Below are positions 10,401 through 32,171 of a DNA stretch of 64,000 nucleotides, piece after piece (position 1 is the first letter of the stretch; each line of letters starts with the position of its first letter). The notes under the pieces were generated by a model. The model was not told where the DNA came from, searched no databases, and worked only from the letters and a program-made list of their open reading frames with translations. The stretch spans positions 10,769,751 through 10,833,750 of the forward strand of contig NC_049994.1 of NCBI RefSeq assembly GCF_000003815.2, written 5' to 3'. A program made the translations under genes and the position numbers. The stretch is from Branchiostoma floridae (taxonomy: Eukaryota > Chordata > Leptocardii > Amphioxiformes > Branchiostomatidae).

Positions 10401-13025
10401 ATCTCTGGTATGCAATGGTGGAATGTAGGTCACACTTTTTCCCTGGAGGAATTTGTCCTTTGAAACTAGTGGTAAAACAGGGAAACTCTGCACAATGGAT
10501 CACGTTGTCTTGGTTGTTATGTTATGTTATGAAGGATACATTTTCTTTTCTAGAGCTTGTTCAAGCCATACGCCACAGGCAGACAGGAAATACTTCTGTA
10601 GTGCTCAGCTGTAGGTTTAGCTCACTGGCAGACCATTGTGCTGTACCGGGGATAGTACATTTCTGCTGTCTGTAGGTTTATGTTACAGGTGGGCTAGTAT
10701 GTTGTGCCAGGGATAGTGCGACAGGGAAGTTCCAGTCTATTTCTGATTTGAGCTGTATTGTTGTACCCTCAATCGTCGTCATGGCAATAATACATTTTTA
10801 TTGCCAGTCTTGTTGTAGTTACTGCTTAGCGCAAATCCACAACACAGTGAATATGCATTTGTGAACTCACTGCAGAATTGTTTGAAATGCAAACTTAAAG
10901 CATCCTTTCCCTTCTATCACAGAATTAAGTCCTCACACAAATAAATGAATGTACAGTAGCAATAGACCAACCCTGAGCTTCATTGAATGATAATAAAAGG
11001 TGTTGTCCTTTTTGTGTCCAGAGTTGTGGTGAATGTTTGTTGATTGCCTCGTGGCATCTTCCCTTGGTAGTTTTAAAGAACGCTTGCAGATAGATGTGCA
11101 AAAGCTAGGTGTGACGGATCGTTCGGTGTAATATAACCAGCTGCTGCCATGCCGCGTGCCTGCGAAGCTGGTGTGTTACGCCGAATGGCAGTTATACTGG
11201 CTATATAGATACAGATACAGATTTTATTTCCCATGTTTTTCTCTAAAGGCGCTGTTCGTTTAGAGGGTTATGAAATCAAGAAAGCCGATGACCTTGAGTC
11301 AGCCCCCAAGGTCGACCGAAAGAAGAAGGACCTTTACTTCCAACTGGTCAAGCCTGGCCAAAGAGTGTATCAGGTCAGCCAACTGGGCAAATTGTCAGCC
11401 CACTAGTTTTGCATAACTAACACTAACTAACTACTTATACTCAGAACTTGCTGAATACTTTCAATCTTCAACTGTTTTTTGTTTTTTTTTAATAAGAAAG
11501 TAGAAATGTTTCAAGTCAGTTCTTTTTATATCTGTGGACAGGGTTCTAAGAAGGAACAGAAGAGTCGAGGAGAAGAAGAGATACTGAAAGTAACCAAAAC
11601 TTATTCAAAATATGCTTCTGAAATTGTAGTTTTGACTAATCGGTGCCCTTAATGCTGGTGTAACAAGTGCTTAATCAACATTGCAATCTACAATAATTGC
11701 ACACAATTACCAGTATGCTTTACTTTCAAATCAGTTTCTTTTCATGTTGAAATGTTGCAATTTAAAACAGTGCTGTCTTGAAATCTCTAAAGTCTTGAAA
11801 TCTCCTCACAAGCTCACAAGTAGTTTGACAGGGTGAATAGGCCGTAGCAATCATTTTGGGCTATAATTAAGGCAGTCATTTTGAGCTATAATTAAGGCAA
11901 TCATTTTGAGCTATAATTCAAATACCATCTCACTGCATATCGTATCACATTTTCCTCCTCTACTCTATCACTATGTTCTTCCTGCAAGACTCATATTTAA
12001 CTCAAAATTACAAAAGCATGTACATGTTTTTGTATATGTAATACTAGATTACTAGTACTTAAATGTGATTATTTAAAATTTCCTATTCCTAAAAATGTCT
12101 TTCCCCTCTTTTTCTTTTCCAGTTCATTGCCTCAAGCCAGGAAGATCTGAAATTCATGGTCCACACAATCCACAAGATCACCCCTCCTGCAAGCAAACCT
12201 CAGGACACAGAAGCGGACGATGTTTACGAAGATGCCACCTCCGCCAGGGCTGAGGAAGAGAATCCTTATGAGGTAACCGATGCGAAGATGCAAGACCCCC
12301 CGGCGGAAGAACCTATCGTAGAAGAAGACGTGTATGATGACACCATGTCGCCTGAAGACGTTTACGACGACACTCTCTCCCCCAACCAGCCTGCAGCTCC
12401 AAAACCGGTTGAAACAAAACAGGAACCAGAAGAACCAGAACCTGATGATGAGGATGTGTATGAGGACACCATGTCTGCCAGTCAAGACCATGGTCAAACT
12501 CCCACACTGCCGCCAAGGCCTGGGGAAACCTCGCACGACAAACCTCTACCAAAGAGGGACCTGCCTCCGCCACCACCTGACCCAGTAGAGGACAGCCCCT
12601 CAGGAGACCAACCATCTCCATCAAGGCGGGAACTCCCCCCTCCTCCTGAGAATGGTAGCTCCTCAGGAGACAAGCCTCCGGTACTTCCCAGACGGGAATT
12701 GCCCCCTCCCCCTACAGGAGACAGCCCCCCTCCCTCCCCAGCAAGGAGAGAGTTACCCTCACCACCATCACAGCAAAATCACACCCCACCGTCACCCAAG
12801 AAGCACGTCATTACGGTGCCTCTGCCTGAAAACGACCTGCCCAACATGTACATGGCACTGTGGGACTGTAGCGCCAACACTGTTCAAGACCTCACGTTCA
12901 AACGGGGCGACCTGATCCAAGTGGTGAGCCGAGAGTACGAGTCCTTCAGTTGGTGGGTGGGGTTTCTGGATGGCAAGGTTGGGCTTGTACCCAAGGACTA
13001 TCTCATGCAGGCATATGAAATATAA
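7404..13025 (+). CDS. SKAP1/2: SKAP adaptor protein (PH and SH3 domains)
   Basis: Src-kinase-associated phosphoprotein, a cytoplasmic adaptor linking Src-family kinases and ADAP-type partners to integrin and actin control. Exons are 7404-7443, 8216-8341, 9301-9420, 9738-9818, 10083-10181, 11249-11373 and 12123-13025, all with GT-AG borders and consistent phases, giving 497 residues. Residues 1-50 match the family's helical dimerisation region. A PH domain spans about 114-215 (QRRWVVI, then RVYQFIASS). The SH3 domain fills 438-497 (ALWDC, WWVG, GLVPKDYL), and like vertebrate SKAP it has ALWDC instead of ALYDY. The linker is much longer than in human SKAP2 (359 residues). It carries repeated DVYxDT tyrosine motifs and four RELPPPP-like motifs. 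An in-frame ATG at 7260 would add 48 residues but lies in promoter-like sequence, so 7404 is preferred. The family call is secure; assignment to SKAP1 or SKAP2 is not meaningful before the vertebrate duplications. Confidence 0.95.
7949..8018. repeat. Two-copy tandem repeat in SKAP intron 1
   Basis: A unit of about 34 bp containing TTGTTTTTGCCATTTCCT and GGTGTTGAATTC occurs twice in tandem with one or two differences. It is non-coding and lies in the first SKAP intron. Confidence 0.7.
8406..8610. mobile_element. MITE of the ACTGTAAATGCAG family (SKAP intron 2)
   Basis: This is a diverged reverse-oriented copy of the family seen at 15673, 16134, 54229 and 54849. It keeps the internal palindromic blocks GCGGTGGTTTTAAGTTC and CCATGGAAAA and the GTTTCTGCA subterminal sequence. 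The outer termini are damaged. Confidence 0.65.
11851..11918 (+). repeat. 25-bp tandem repeat, 2.7 copies
   Basis: The unit TCATTTTGAGCTATAATTAA plus five more bases repeats nearly perfectly in the last intron of SKAP. It is a short minisatellite with no coding role. Confidence 0.8.
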
Positions 13026-13634
13026 TCTGTATAGAAATAAGTCATATTACCAATACTACTACATAAGATGGTGATCTGAAGTTGTTGCAATATATTATTA
13101 CTCAGAATTACTGAAAGCTAACTCGAGAAATGTGGGATTGAAACGTTATTCCTGTACATTTCCATTTAATAGTCACACACTTCTTACCGACCAATACTAG
13201 CTATTAAAATCAGGACCAGCCTTACGGACTCAGCTGGCCATTGTAATTGTAATAATATTTACCCACAAGTTAGGCTTCACACTATGTGCATGCAAACAGG
13301 AAAACAGAATTAATACACATCTCAGCTGGCCTTCAAAATTTCAATAGATGCAATATAAGAGTTGCTTTTTGTTAGTCAAATTATGTTTCATCCTTGTTTG
13401 TCAGAATTGGCTTACTGTTAAGTTCATTAAAGCATAATATACAATTCATATAACACAATGGTTCCCATTATATTAGCCTGATTTATTCAAAGTAATTTCT
13501 ATTTATCACAGGCAGAGCCAACTTTGTTATCCATAGGAGGAACAGTACATAGCATGCTTTTCAATTATTTCCTATTGACTGCCAAATGATTAGCAATTGG
13601 TTTACTTACTCACAGGTATATGTATCTATATTGA

Positions 13635-13640
13635 AATAAA
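13635..13640 (+). terminator. Candidate SKAP polyadenylation signal
   Basis: AATAAA lies about 610 bp after the SKAP stop codon. A matching signal on the minus strand for the convergent HP1 gene lies about 270 bp further on (13908-13913). The two 3' UTRs would therefore nearly meet without overlapping. Confidence 0.5.
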
Positions 13641-13907
13641 TTGGTAAAAAGGGTATACATGTATGGTGGCTTTATTATATCAGCCAAATTACACGTGGCC
13701 ATCAGGTTTTTTTTCTATTGTCTGTTTGTGCATTTTCTTTGTATGTCACAAACAAGTGTAGGAGCATGATCACAGGACTTCAGGTTATTTGACCAATCCC
13801 TTGAAGGTAATACATGTATTTATCTGAATATAACAGACCTTTGAGCAAAGTTGGAGTATTGACAAATCATCTGAAAGTCACAGACATGGAACTCTGTACA
13901 CAAGAAC

Positions 13908-13913
13908 TTTTAT
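13908..13913 (-). terminator. Candidate HP1 polyadenylation signal
   Basis: On the plus strand this reads TTTATT, which is AATAAA on the HP1 strand, about 1.55 kb downstream of the HP1 stop. The intervening 13914-15464 shows no other gene and would be the HP1 3' UTR. This is inferred from the motif alone. Confidence 0.4.
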
Positions 13914-15464
13914 TAAACATAAATACACAACTAATACTCCAGAGAAAGGTGTGTCCCTAAAGAGCCAAAGCATCAGTACAACACGTCAGTACCTAGTGTT
14001 CAAAATGTACAAGCTGACAAAAATTTAGACCCTCTGAGCTTGCAAGTATTCCAGCATAAGTGATAAACTGTTTATAACAGCCAACTTCTGCTGGCTATAG
14101 TGTGTCACATTAATATCAAGTAATTATGGGACAGACATTAATAGGAGCACATACATTACAAAAATGTTTATGAAAAAAGTTGTTCCACTGATTAAATGTT
14201 TCTGAAAGTTGTTAGGTAAGTAGAAATGTTGTAGTACATGTACTTTGCTGTCATTACTTTTTGTAAGAAAGTGGGAATTAAGCGACAAGCACAGCCTTTG
14301 TGTCCAAGCACTCCACACTCAATATAGTACACACCAATACAGTTAGTTTGTTACAGTGATTTTTTACATGAGGGTGCCTGTACTGACAGGAAATAACTCA
14401 CTCTGAACTGCAATAAAATGGAATAAGTCGGTTACTGGTCATCTCGGGAGGTTAATGTAAAATGTTACATGTTCCAAAAATGTTGCTGAAAAAACTACGT
14501 TCTCAATACTACAAATTAATCAATGGGACAAAACAATTCTATTACTGGCTTCGGGTACAGACTGCCAAATGCAAGAAGCGATAGCCACTATCTATGCAGG
14601 GGTGTTTACTACAAGCCATCTACATAAAATGCTTAACAGCTCAACCGTCTACATCATATAAAAAAGCTGTAACTAAAATTCCTCCAGCGATTAGCCTTTC
14701 CCTATGGATGGCATCTTATGTTGACTTGGGTGAAGCCTATTTACAAAACCAAAGACATACACATTCCTTTTCCTTGCAGCCCCGTTCGCCACATTGAGAA
14801 GATACAGGTTGAACATTCTCAAATACCCTTTAATCCAAAAACTATACCATGATTTTTGAGTGTTGTTTACCATTTCCCTGAACAAGGAAACCAAGATTTT
14901 CCCGATCATATGCTACTCCCTTGGAACAACCTAATTGTAGTCCACTCTGTAAGGTATCTTTAAATATTTGTGCTATAGACCGAATCCTAGTGAATGTCCC
15001 ACTTCCAATGTGGCGATACCCATGCAATAAATGACATATATCCAAGCAGCCTTTATACCTACAACAGTTTAGAAGCCTACAAGTCTTTTCTTATCTCTTT
15101 GTCTGGCCTCATACCAGAAAGATGCCAAATCGCCAACCTCGTTTTTTTTTTTACATGGAAAAGGCCAAAATCTCTAAGTACCAAACATACTCATAGGTGG
15201 GGAATGGTTTTACTTATACAAATACTCTCCTTTTGCTGAAGTAACCTAACTATTACAGAGAGACATACACAGTTAAGAAGTTGGCCTATCATTAAGTGTG
15301 TCCCCAATGCACACGTAATTATATCAGTGTAAGTTACAGTGACCTACAAAGAGTACCCACTACAGAAGAATATGATTCTTGGTACGTCAACATCTTCTTT
15401 TTATCCTATTGGAAAAGTTCTTTTGATATGAAAGAAAAAAATAACTCTGGAAAATAGGCTGTCA

Positions 15465-18289
<2,825 letters not shown>

Positions 18290-18327
18290 CCTTTGTAGGA
18301 CGATAGAAGTAGAATCCAACAGCACTG
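18290..18327 (-). other. CBX1/3/5: 5' UTR segment of the HP1 second exon
   Basis: On the minus strand a polypyrimidine tract and CAG (AG at 18328-18329) precede 38 untranslated bases and then the HP1 ATG at 18289. Together with the donor at 20506-20511 this predicts a spliced leader exon and a 5' UTR intron of about 2.2 kb. The intron holds no other gene I can see, apart from an imperfect direct repeat at about 19490-19640. Confidence 0.6.
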
Positions 18328-19489
18328 CTGAAAAACAAAAACAGACATTGAACTCAAACCTGCCTAAAAAATAATCTCTCCAAGACGACCAACTGGTGAT
18401 TATGACATGCCCATGACATCTATTCTTGTTAACTATCAAGAAATCATAGGGAAATTGGCCACTTCTGAAGATTGTCCCCCATCCCATGATCCCATCTCCA
18501 GCGCCGGATTTGGACCATTTATACTAGGATTCAAATGAATCAGGATGAATCCCTGCTTATGGGAATCTTGATTCACAAATCCTAATTTACAAATCCTGGT
18601 ATGATTATGAACGAGTGAAAAATAAGAGCAACTTGCAATCTGACACTAGAAGTAAAAGACCATGGAGTGGGTATACTGAGCAGTGCATATCATTCCATTA
18701 TGAAAAAAAAAAAAAAAACTAAACTAAACACATCATGATCAGGGTGCAAGATGTTAAACATGAGGGCATTTCTAGTGGTAGTAAAATTTTCAAATTTCAA
18801 TCGATGGTAAAATAAGCAGCTGCCTGTGCCTGAACATTCTGAGAGAATGTGATGCCCAAGGGCAAAAAAAAAACAGGGACAGATGTGAAGGACAAACTTC
18901 AAGGACAGGTGATCTTATAACAAAGGGCTTTCAGAGATCTGTGAAGAATGACCTTTTTTTAAGTACTTTCATGTTTCACTGTTTTTGTGATACATGTAAG
19001 CTCTTCAGTGCGACAACTACATAAGGGCCTGTTCTGTCTTCTGCCTACCCACTCCCTTGATTCAATAGCAAATTCAAAAAACGTCCTTTATCAAATCCTG
19101 GCAAATTTAAATCCATTCATAGCATATTTTTCAACAGGAGGAATTACGAATTTACAAGTTCAACCTTTTCTCTCTGGGGAATATGTCAAAGGAAATTCCG
19201 TCATTTTGCAGGTGCCATTATGTTCCTAACATTGTCATGCAAATCTTAACAACAATGGTGGAGACAAGACTGTTTACTTCAATGTGATGAGCCTTCACAT
19301 TTGACATCCTGTCACTCGCACAAGCGTAGTGATCTCTGCGACACCTCATTGAAATGGTTAGTGTGGCGATGAAACTTCATTCTGACATGGACATTGTGTT
19401 TTATCACATAAAATATCATAATTTTGCAGGTTATCCTTCGTAATGTTGAGGCTTTTTTTAAGGTATACACGATGGGAGTTGAGAGCCCC

Positions 19490-19640
19490 TACCGCATATA
19501 CATCATCTGTCCGTGTTTGAGTTATGCTGACCCTTTTCTTGGGTCAGCAAAGCGCCCCCACGACCACCCCCGGTCAGGGGACCGGTAAGCAGTAACCGCA
19601 CATACATCATCTGTCAGTGTGAATTTGAGTTATGCTGACC
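19490..19640 (+). repeat. Imperfect direct repeat in the HP1 5' UTR intron
   Basis: Two copies, starting near 19493 and 19595, share ACATCATCTGTC, GTGTTTGAGTTATGCTGACC and TTTCTT. A GC-rich spacer containing CCCCGGTCAGGGGACCGG separates them. This is probably a fragment of a dispersed repeat. Confidence 0.5.
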
Positions 19641-20511
19641 CCTTTCTTATGTTGACCCCGTCCACCTTTACTCAAACACATTCCTAACACTCAAAATAAA
19701 AACTTGTTGCTAGGAATAATAGCAGGATGTGATAATCATTTCTGGCAAGATCTGTGATAACTGATGTACAGCTGTGGATATTCAATGACAAAAACATCCT
19801 TTGTCTTCCCCTGCCATTCCACATTCAGTGCCACAATGTGTATAACTACTATAACGCAGCAGGTATGTATCTGCACATAATTTTGACTTCCAAAGAAGTA
19901 ACAAAGAACTTCTCCCAACGTGACCTATCTATCCTGCATGAACCAATTCATCGTCGACTTCATAAGCCGCATTTTGAATGTTTGGCGTTAAAATGATGAA
20001 TTGTTCAGTAAAAAAGAATCCCTTTGTCGGCCTTCATGACTCACGGGCCAGGTGAGAGCTGCATAGTTGAACGGCGTGGGGCCTTTGTAGGGGAAAACTT
20101 GCTCGCGCTCCTATACATAATTACCCACACCACGAACTAACCTGTGGGAAAATCTACAAATCTATGACATCGAAACTATTGCCAGAGTATCCAAGTCATC
20201 TTACCAGTTCATACTATACTTAGTTCTCCAAAATTAAGACAGGAACTTAGGTACCAAATGAGCCAAGTTGTGGAAGGGTCTTCATCATGACCACAAGGCG
20301 GCCATGTTGAAAAAAAGAAAATGGAAATTTTCGAAGACCTTTTTCTCTCCGACACCACCTTAGAAGGCAAATATCTGACCAAAACTTTCCATAAATCAAT
20401 GACTTGAAGATTGGGAGAGGTCAACAGAAACTAGTCTGACCAGGAAACAGTGTTGTAAGAGTTAAATTAGCGAGAAAAGTTGTTCAAAACAAGCCGATGC
20501 ATCGTGCTTAC

Positions 20512-20875
20512 CTTTCAGTGTGTAGCAATGATCCCCCTCTGGTTGCCCGCCAAAAAAATCAAGACTAGGCCGCATGCGTGTTTTCAGCTTCGGTCATCAT
20601 CGGAAATCTTCGGAAACTCTCCGAACCTAAATTTTTTACAATAGAATAACAGTTACTCCTGCAAAACTACTAAATAACTAAACACCATTAATATTTTGTA
20701 AGTGAATTTCTTATCATTAACATGATATTTCTATTTTATGTGTAAAATTCTAAAAAGTTCGGAATAAATAAATCTTCGGCTTTCTCCGTAGATCGTCGTT
20801 GTTGTCCGTAAAAAGGAGTAATTAGCACCACGTGACTATTCTCACTTCCTCTGGTTGAAACGTGGCGCAGCGAAC
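20512..20875. promoter_or_regulatory. Bidirectional HP1 / hnRNP A promoter
   Basis: The leader exon of HP1 (minus strand, ending at 20512) and the first coding exon of the hnRNP A gene (ATG at 20876) face away from each other within about 360 bp. The interval contains an E-box CACGTG at 20829-20834, read as CACGTGAC (USF-type), then an ETS-like CTTCCTC near 20845. An inverted CGGAAA/CTTCGG cluster lies at 20598-20625. No TATA box is visible. The arrangement parallels the human CBX3/HNRNPA2B1 and CBX5/HNRNPA1 divergent promoters. Confidence 0.75.
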
Positions 20876-27709
<6,834 letters not shown>

Positions 27710-27727
27710 CATATCTGCTGTCCACAG

Positions 27728-27990
27728 GTAAGAGGTAGACATAAACATAGCTAAGGAATATGGGTAGGGTGCAGAGTTTCCTTCAGGGTATTATTAGCAG
27801 TTTCAGACTTAGCCATAGGATTGCCACAGCTTAAAGCTAAGACATGAATACAGTTAGCTCTTAATCGTTATGCTGAGTATTTGGCAGCAGATGTTATATA
27901 TATGTATATAGCCTTAGTGTGTCTGTCAGCTATACGTCAGTGTGGTACTTTTGCTGTTGTTCCTAACATAGCACGTTTATGTACCAACAG
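27728..27990 (+). other. HNRNPA1/A2B1: 3' UTR intron of the hnRNP A gene
   Basis: Eighteen bases after the TAG stop, CCACAG is followed by a strong donor, GTAAGAG (27728). An acceptor, ACCAACAG, ends at 27990. Vertebrate HNRNPA2B1 and HNRNPA1 also have 3' UTR introns, used for decay-coupled autoregulation. This one is predicted from motifs only. Confidence 0.6.
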
Positions 27991-28340
27991 GCCAGACAGT
28001 GAGGTTAGTAAGCTGAGTTTCAACAGTATATGAAGGATGAGAAGCCAGAACAGGAAGTAGGACACACAGACAGGAAGTACAGACACACAGACATGGCAGC
28101 AAAGGATTATGGGAAGCCTCCAACTTATCAAGGCCAAATCATGGACTCTATTGTTATAATCCATCTAAAGTAGCTTGGATAGTAGATGGGATCCGTCTCC
28201 ATTTTATTCCAGCAAGATATGTTAGTCACAGATAATTTTCCTTCAGAGAGTAGTGTGCTTTTGTTGTTTCTTTCAGTCAGTGTAGGTATAAGTATTTTGT
28301 GTATATTGTACATGTAAAGGCAGTGAGGAATGAAGATTGA

Positions 28341-28346
28341 ATTAAA
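28341..28346 (+). terminator. Candidate hnRNP A polyadenylation signal
   Basis: ATTAAA lies about 630 bp beyond the stop codon, after a 3' UTR carrying repeats of ACACAGACAGGAAGTA. The exact cleavage site is not determined. Confidence 0.4.
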
Positions 28347-29269
28347 GGCATGAGTACAACCAATAGTGGTGCAGGTCAGGTAGTCTTTTTCAACATGAGT
28401 ATCCAGACATCCCTTTGAAGAGGGTCCAATGACATTACAGCTGTAGCTTTTTGAGAAATGGTGAAAACATTATTCTTGTACTAATAGGACGGTACATGCC
28501 ATGCTAAGGTTATGAAGAAAAGGAGGGTAAAATTTCTTGTTGTCAGAACTGGAATTTGAGACAGTTATACGGGATTTTTCAGTAAGGGATTTTTAAAGCA
28601 CTTTTCCACTTCTATTTATCAGAAGTTCTGTGCATGTGCGCACGTCTTACAAAATTGTAGTAGATGTGTTGCAGTCAATGTTCGGAAATAAATGTTTTTA
28701 TTCGTGTGAAGGACACTTAGCCCCTTGTGACCACAACTGTCATTGTTACTTGGAATCGCAATACAAGTAGAAACGTAGTAGGGGGTTAAGATAATGCTTT
28801 TACAAAATGGTAACAGCAAAGCTTTGTCTTGTACTAGTTTCATGTGCTACGCTTCAGATGGTAGGGGCGTTTGAAATGGCAAAAATGCCAGTAGTCAATG
28901 ATTATGTCTGTTGATATCCATCAGGCAGCAAAACATAAGATTTTAAGTATTTATATCTTGCATACATATACACAGACACCGTTTTCCAAATTGCTGAAAA
29001 ACAGCTCCAAAGCACAACTCTGCATGTGAATGCAAATCATGTTTAGCAGCCTATCATCTCCCCGTACTACAAAACATGTTGACTTCTCCTTTCATTCAAA
29101 CATTACACCTGGGAACCACAGCATACACACAATCAAGCGGTTACTGGTCTACTTTGTACAAGGAAGTCTACCTCATAACTTCTTCAAGATAGTAGGAGCC
29201 ATTTCCTTGTGCAATGGCCAGTGAGGTCAAAGGAGAGGAGACAGCGGACTCGTAGCAAAGTCCGAGCCG

Positions 29270-29755
29270 AGGAAAGCAGCTAGCTACAAATAACAGACAA
29301 CAGCACAGCTAGCAACAGACGACATATCTGGGTGAAAGGTCAGCCAGCTAGCCAACCCAGAAGCGTCAGGAACATTGACAGAGAGGCAGACAGGCGGCCC
29401 TCTGGTTCAGGGAAGGTCAGCTAGCAGCCACCGAGAGGTCGTCTCAAGTCACTTGACTTACCAGCCAAAAGTACTGAGCTGAGGCTAGCAAGAGTTGTCA
29501 GTAGAACTGAACTGGGAGACTAGGAAGAAAGCTAGCTACAGCCCAGATAAACACCCTTGGGCTATCAGAGAGAGAGGGAGAGTACATCTAGCCTCGACTG
29601 AAAACCTACATATGGAGTCAGCTAGACTTGGAGGGCAGCCTCTTGGGTTCTAAGATGGAAGTGAGCTAGCCACAAAGATGCCTGAGGGGGAGAAGTGAGC
29701 TAGGAGCTGCTCTCCGGGTTTCGGTTGATTTTGAGGGAGTGCTAGGAAGTGCACA
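29270..29755. repeat. CTAG/GCTAGC-rich purine-biased segment
   Basis: The tetranucleotide CTAG occurs about 12 times in under 500 bp, often inside GCTAGC or AGCTAGC, where about two are expected by chance. The strand is purine-rich (AGAGAGAGGGAGAG near 29570). There is no open frame and no regular repeat period. Confidence 0.6.
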
Positions 29756-31271
29756 GGTAGGCAAGAATCAGACCAGTCATCTTGTATGTTTGTCACACAG
29801 TTTTGGGATAGAAAGGGGATGGTTGGATAGAAAGGTATGGGTTTGTATGGGAACAACAACACAGGAAAACTAGATCTCTTACAATAATGTACAACACAGT
29901 TCAGTAACTTGCATGAAAATTGGAAAGGCCATAACTTTTGAAGATACTCCCAGTTGATAGCTGCCTTTTGAGGTACTGTACTTGATGCAGCAGGACTTCA
30001 GCTGGGATGATAAAGTTGTGACCTTTCTGAGCTCCAGTGTTAAATAGGGTTTGAGCTGCTCACCATGTCTTTCCAAAGCATAGGTGCAAATGTTCCTGTT
30101 ACTTTTACCAAGCTGAATTCCCCTTGCACCCTTGCTGAAAAAATGACTTAGGTCATCTCCCAAGTTGTGTACGTTAGTCATCTGCAAGTTCAATGTCGAA
30201 TCAATTGACACCCTTGGCTTCTATTTGATTCCTTGGTATGATTCAAAATTGTCGAGTCCCATTCTGTACAATTCTGAACTCGGATTTTTATTTGGTGGGT
30301 AATTAATTTCAAATGCTGTCAACCTTTTCTGAAACAAACGTATGGAAAATTTTAGGGTATGGTCCACAAGACAGGTAAGATTACATAAATTCTATTGATG
30401 AGGAAAATCCAGTCCTGGAATGCTCTTTGCAAAGCTAACAAGCCTAATTCGACATTTATTACAACTTTGGAGATGGCCCTAACTATGTGTATTCAGATAT
30501 GCCTTACATGGATATGAAAGAATCGTCTTAAAACATGGTTTATCTTTCATGTTTCAGTGTGCCGTATCAGACACCATCTCTCCATGCTGCATCTTCAACA
30601 TTCCTCACAGACTGTGCAATATCCTGATGAATGTTCCTCTGCAAGGGCCATCTGGCGTCAGTGGTTCAAGTCTTCAGAAACTTCAATGGCAGCTACCATG
30701 TGTCAAATTTTTAAAAAACATTTCTCAACTGTTTGTCCAAGTTGTCAAATACCTTTTTAAACTGTGGAAAATTCCAACAATGTTGCAATCACACTCTAAG
30801 AGTGTGTTTTTAAAGTTGGTTTTTGTAATAAAATGCTTTTTTGAACAAGAACATTACTGTGATATTCTGCTTCTGTAGGTTCTTCTTGGTTATTCTAATC
30901 TAAGGAGAAGCATAGTTGTAGGAAAGGCCCAAAGAAAGTTTGTCAGACTAGGTATTCTTTAACCATAGATTAAGATACAATATTAGGTCAAACTCCATAC
31001 ACGATAGCTATTAGTATTATAGGTAGTCACATCAGGAAGAACTTGATCACAAATGTATCCAAAGGTCTACCAACAGGGAGTAGATGTCCAAGCTTAGTTA
31101 AAAGTAACCAACTACACCATGCAAACTTTGCAACTGGGATAACAGGAAAGGTATGGATCTATTCTATTGAGCTGATTCTAGAAAAATCATGACTTGGACT
31201 GTGATGGGCATCTGCTGTCTTATTGGTTGAACTGCTTTTTTTGTTATTCACCGCAGCAGGCCAGTGCCAAC

Positions 31272-31549
31272 TAGCCTGGGTACCATCTGGATAGTAGTTG
31301 GCTCTGACATTTACTATACCCTATATTGGTCCCTACACATCAGCAAATAATGGAATGGGTTCAAGCTCTCGCTCGAAGAGGCGTTCCAACATCCGAAACA
31401 CCCTCCGTCCACTCGTGGGAGGCCTGTTGTCATCGAACGAGCACTCATGAACCGATTCCTTAATTCGCTCATTTACTGGCATTACCACCAAAAGGTTTGA
31501 ATGCGCAGTTCTCCCGACAGGTAGCAGGAGCGAACTACTACCCGGATAG
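31272..31549. mobile_element. MITE of the TAGCCTGGGTACCATC family, 3' end damaged
   Basis: The left end reads TAGCCTGGGTACCATCTGG followed by ATAGTAGTTGGCTC. The right arm GAGCGAACTACTACCCGGAT is its inverted repeat but lacks the last bases. A more complete copy lies at 61117-61426. Confidence 0.7.
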
Positions 31550-32171
31550 CAAATTCAACCTTAATGTGATCATCCCAAGACCTACCCACACTTCAAATAG
31601 AACAGTTTTAAATATATTTGGAAAGGCACGCAGAGAAAACAATTCCTCCATATTGATGGAGGTAATAGAAAGATGGTGGCTGTAATAATACCCTGTAGTC
31701 CTGACTAAGGATCACAGGTGCCACTAAGAGACTGTCATATGTTTAGAAAACAAGACCAAACACAAATGCCCTATATGTACTTTACTATTGAGAAAGCCAG
31801 GTTGACAAGAGGAAAAGTTGTATTCCTCTTTGAATCAAGTTTATTGTGTTTCTCTTGCAATGTAGTATTGGATGCAAAATGAAGGCCATTCAAATTTTGG
31901 AACTATATATGTTTCGTAAATCAAATTCAGATAGAGGTACACAATAGCTTGTATTTTTTTCCACTGCTCATTTTTACCGGTTTGTACCTTTTTAACTAGA
32001 CCCATATCAAAAAGCAGGCCAAAGGATACAAGTGAATAACCTCCCATGTGCCTGGCAGCTTTGTACAAAAGGGGATTTTGGCAACCAGAAATCAGAGTGA
32101 AGCTAAAACAGGAAAAAAATCAAGTTCATTACTATTTTAACTGTAATCTTCATTTTGTACATACTTCCTTG

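Noticed and set aside
12132-12624. Minus-strand frames of 103-134 codons over SKAP exon 7
   Set aside because: Shadows of the proline-rich coding exon with no family resemblance or splice context.
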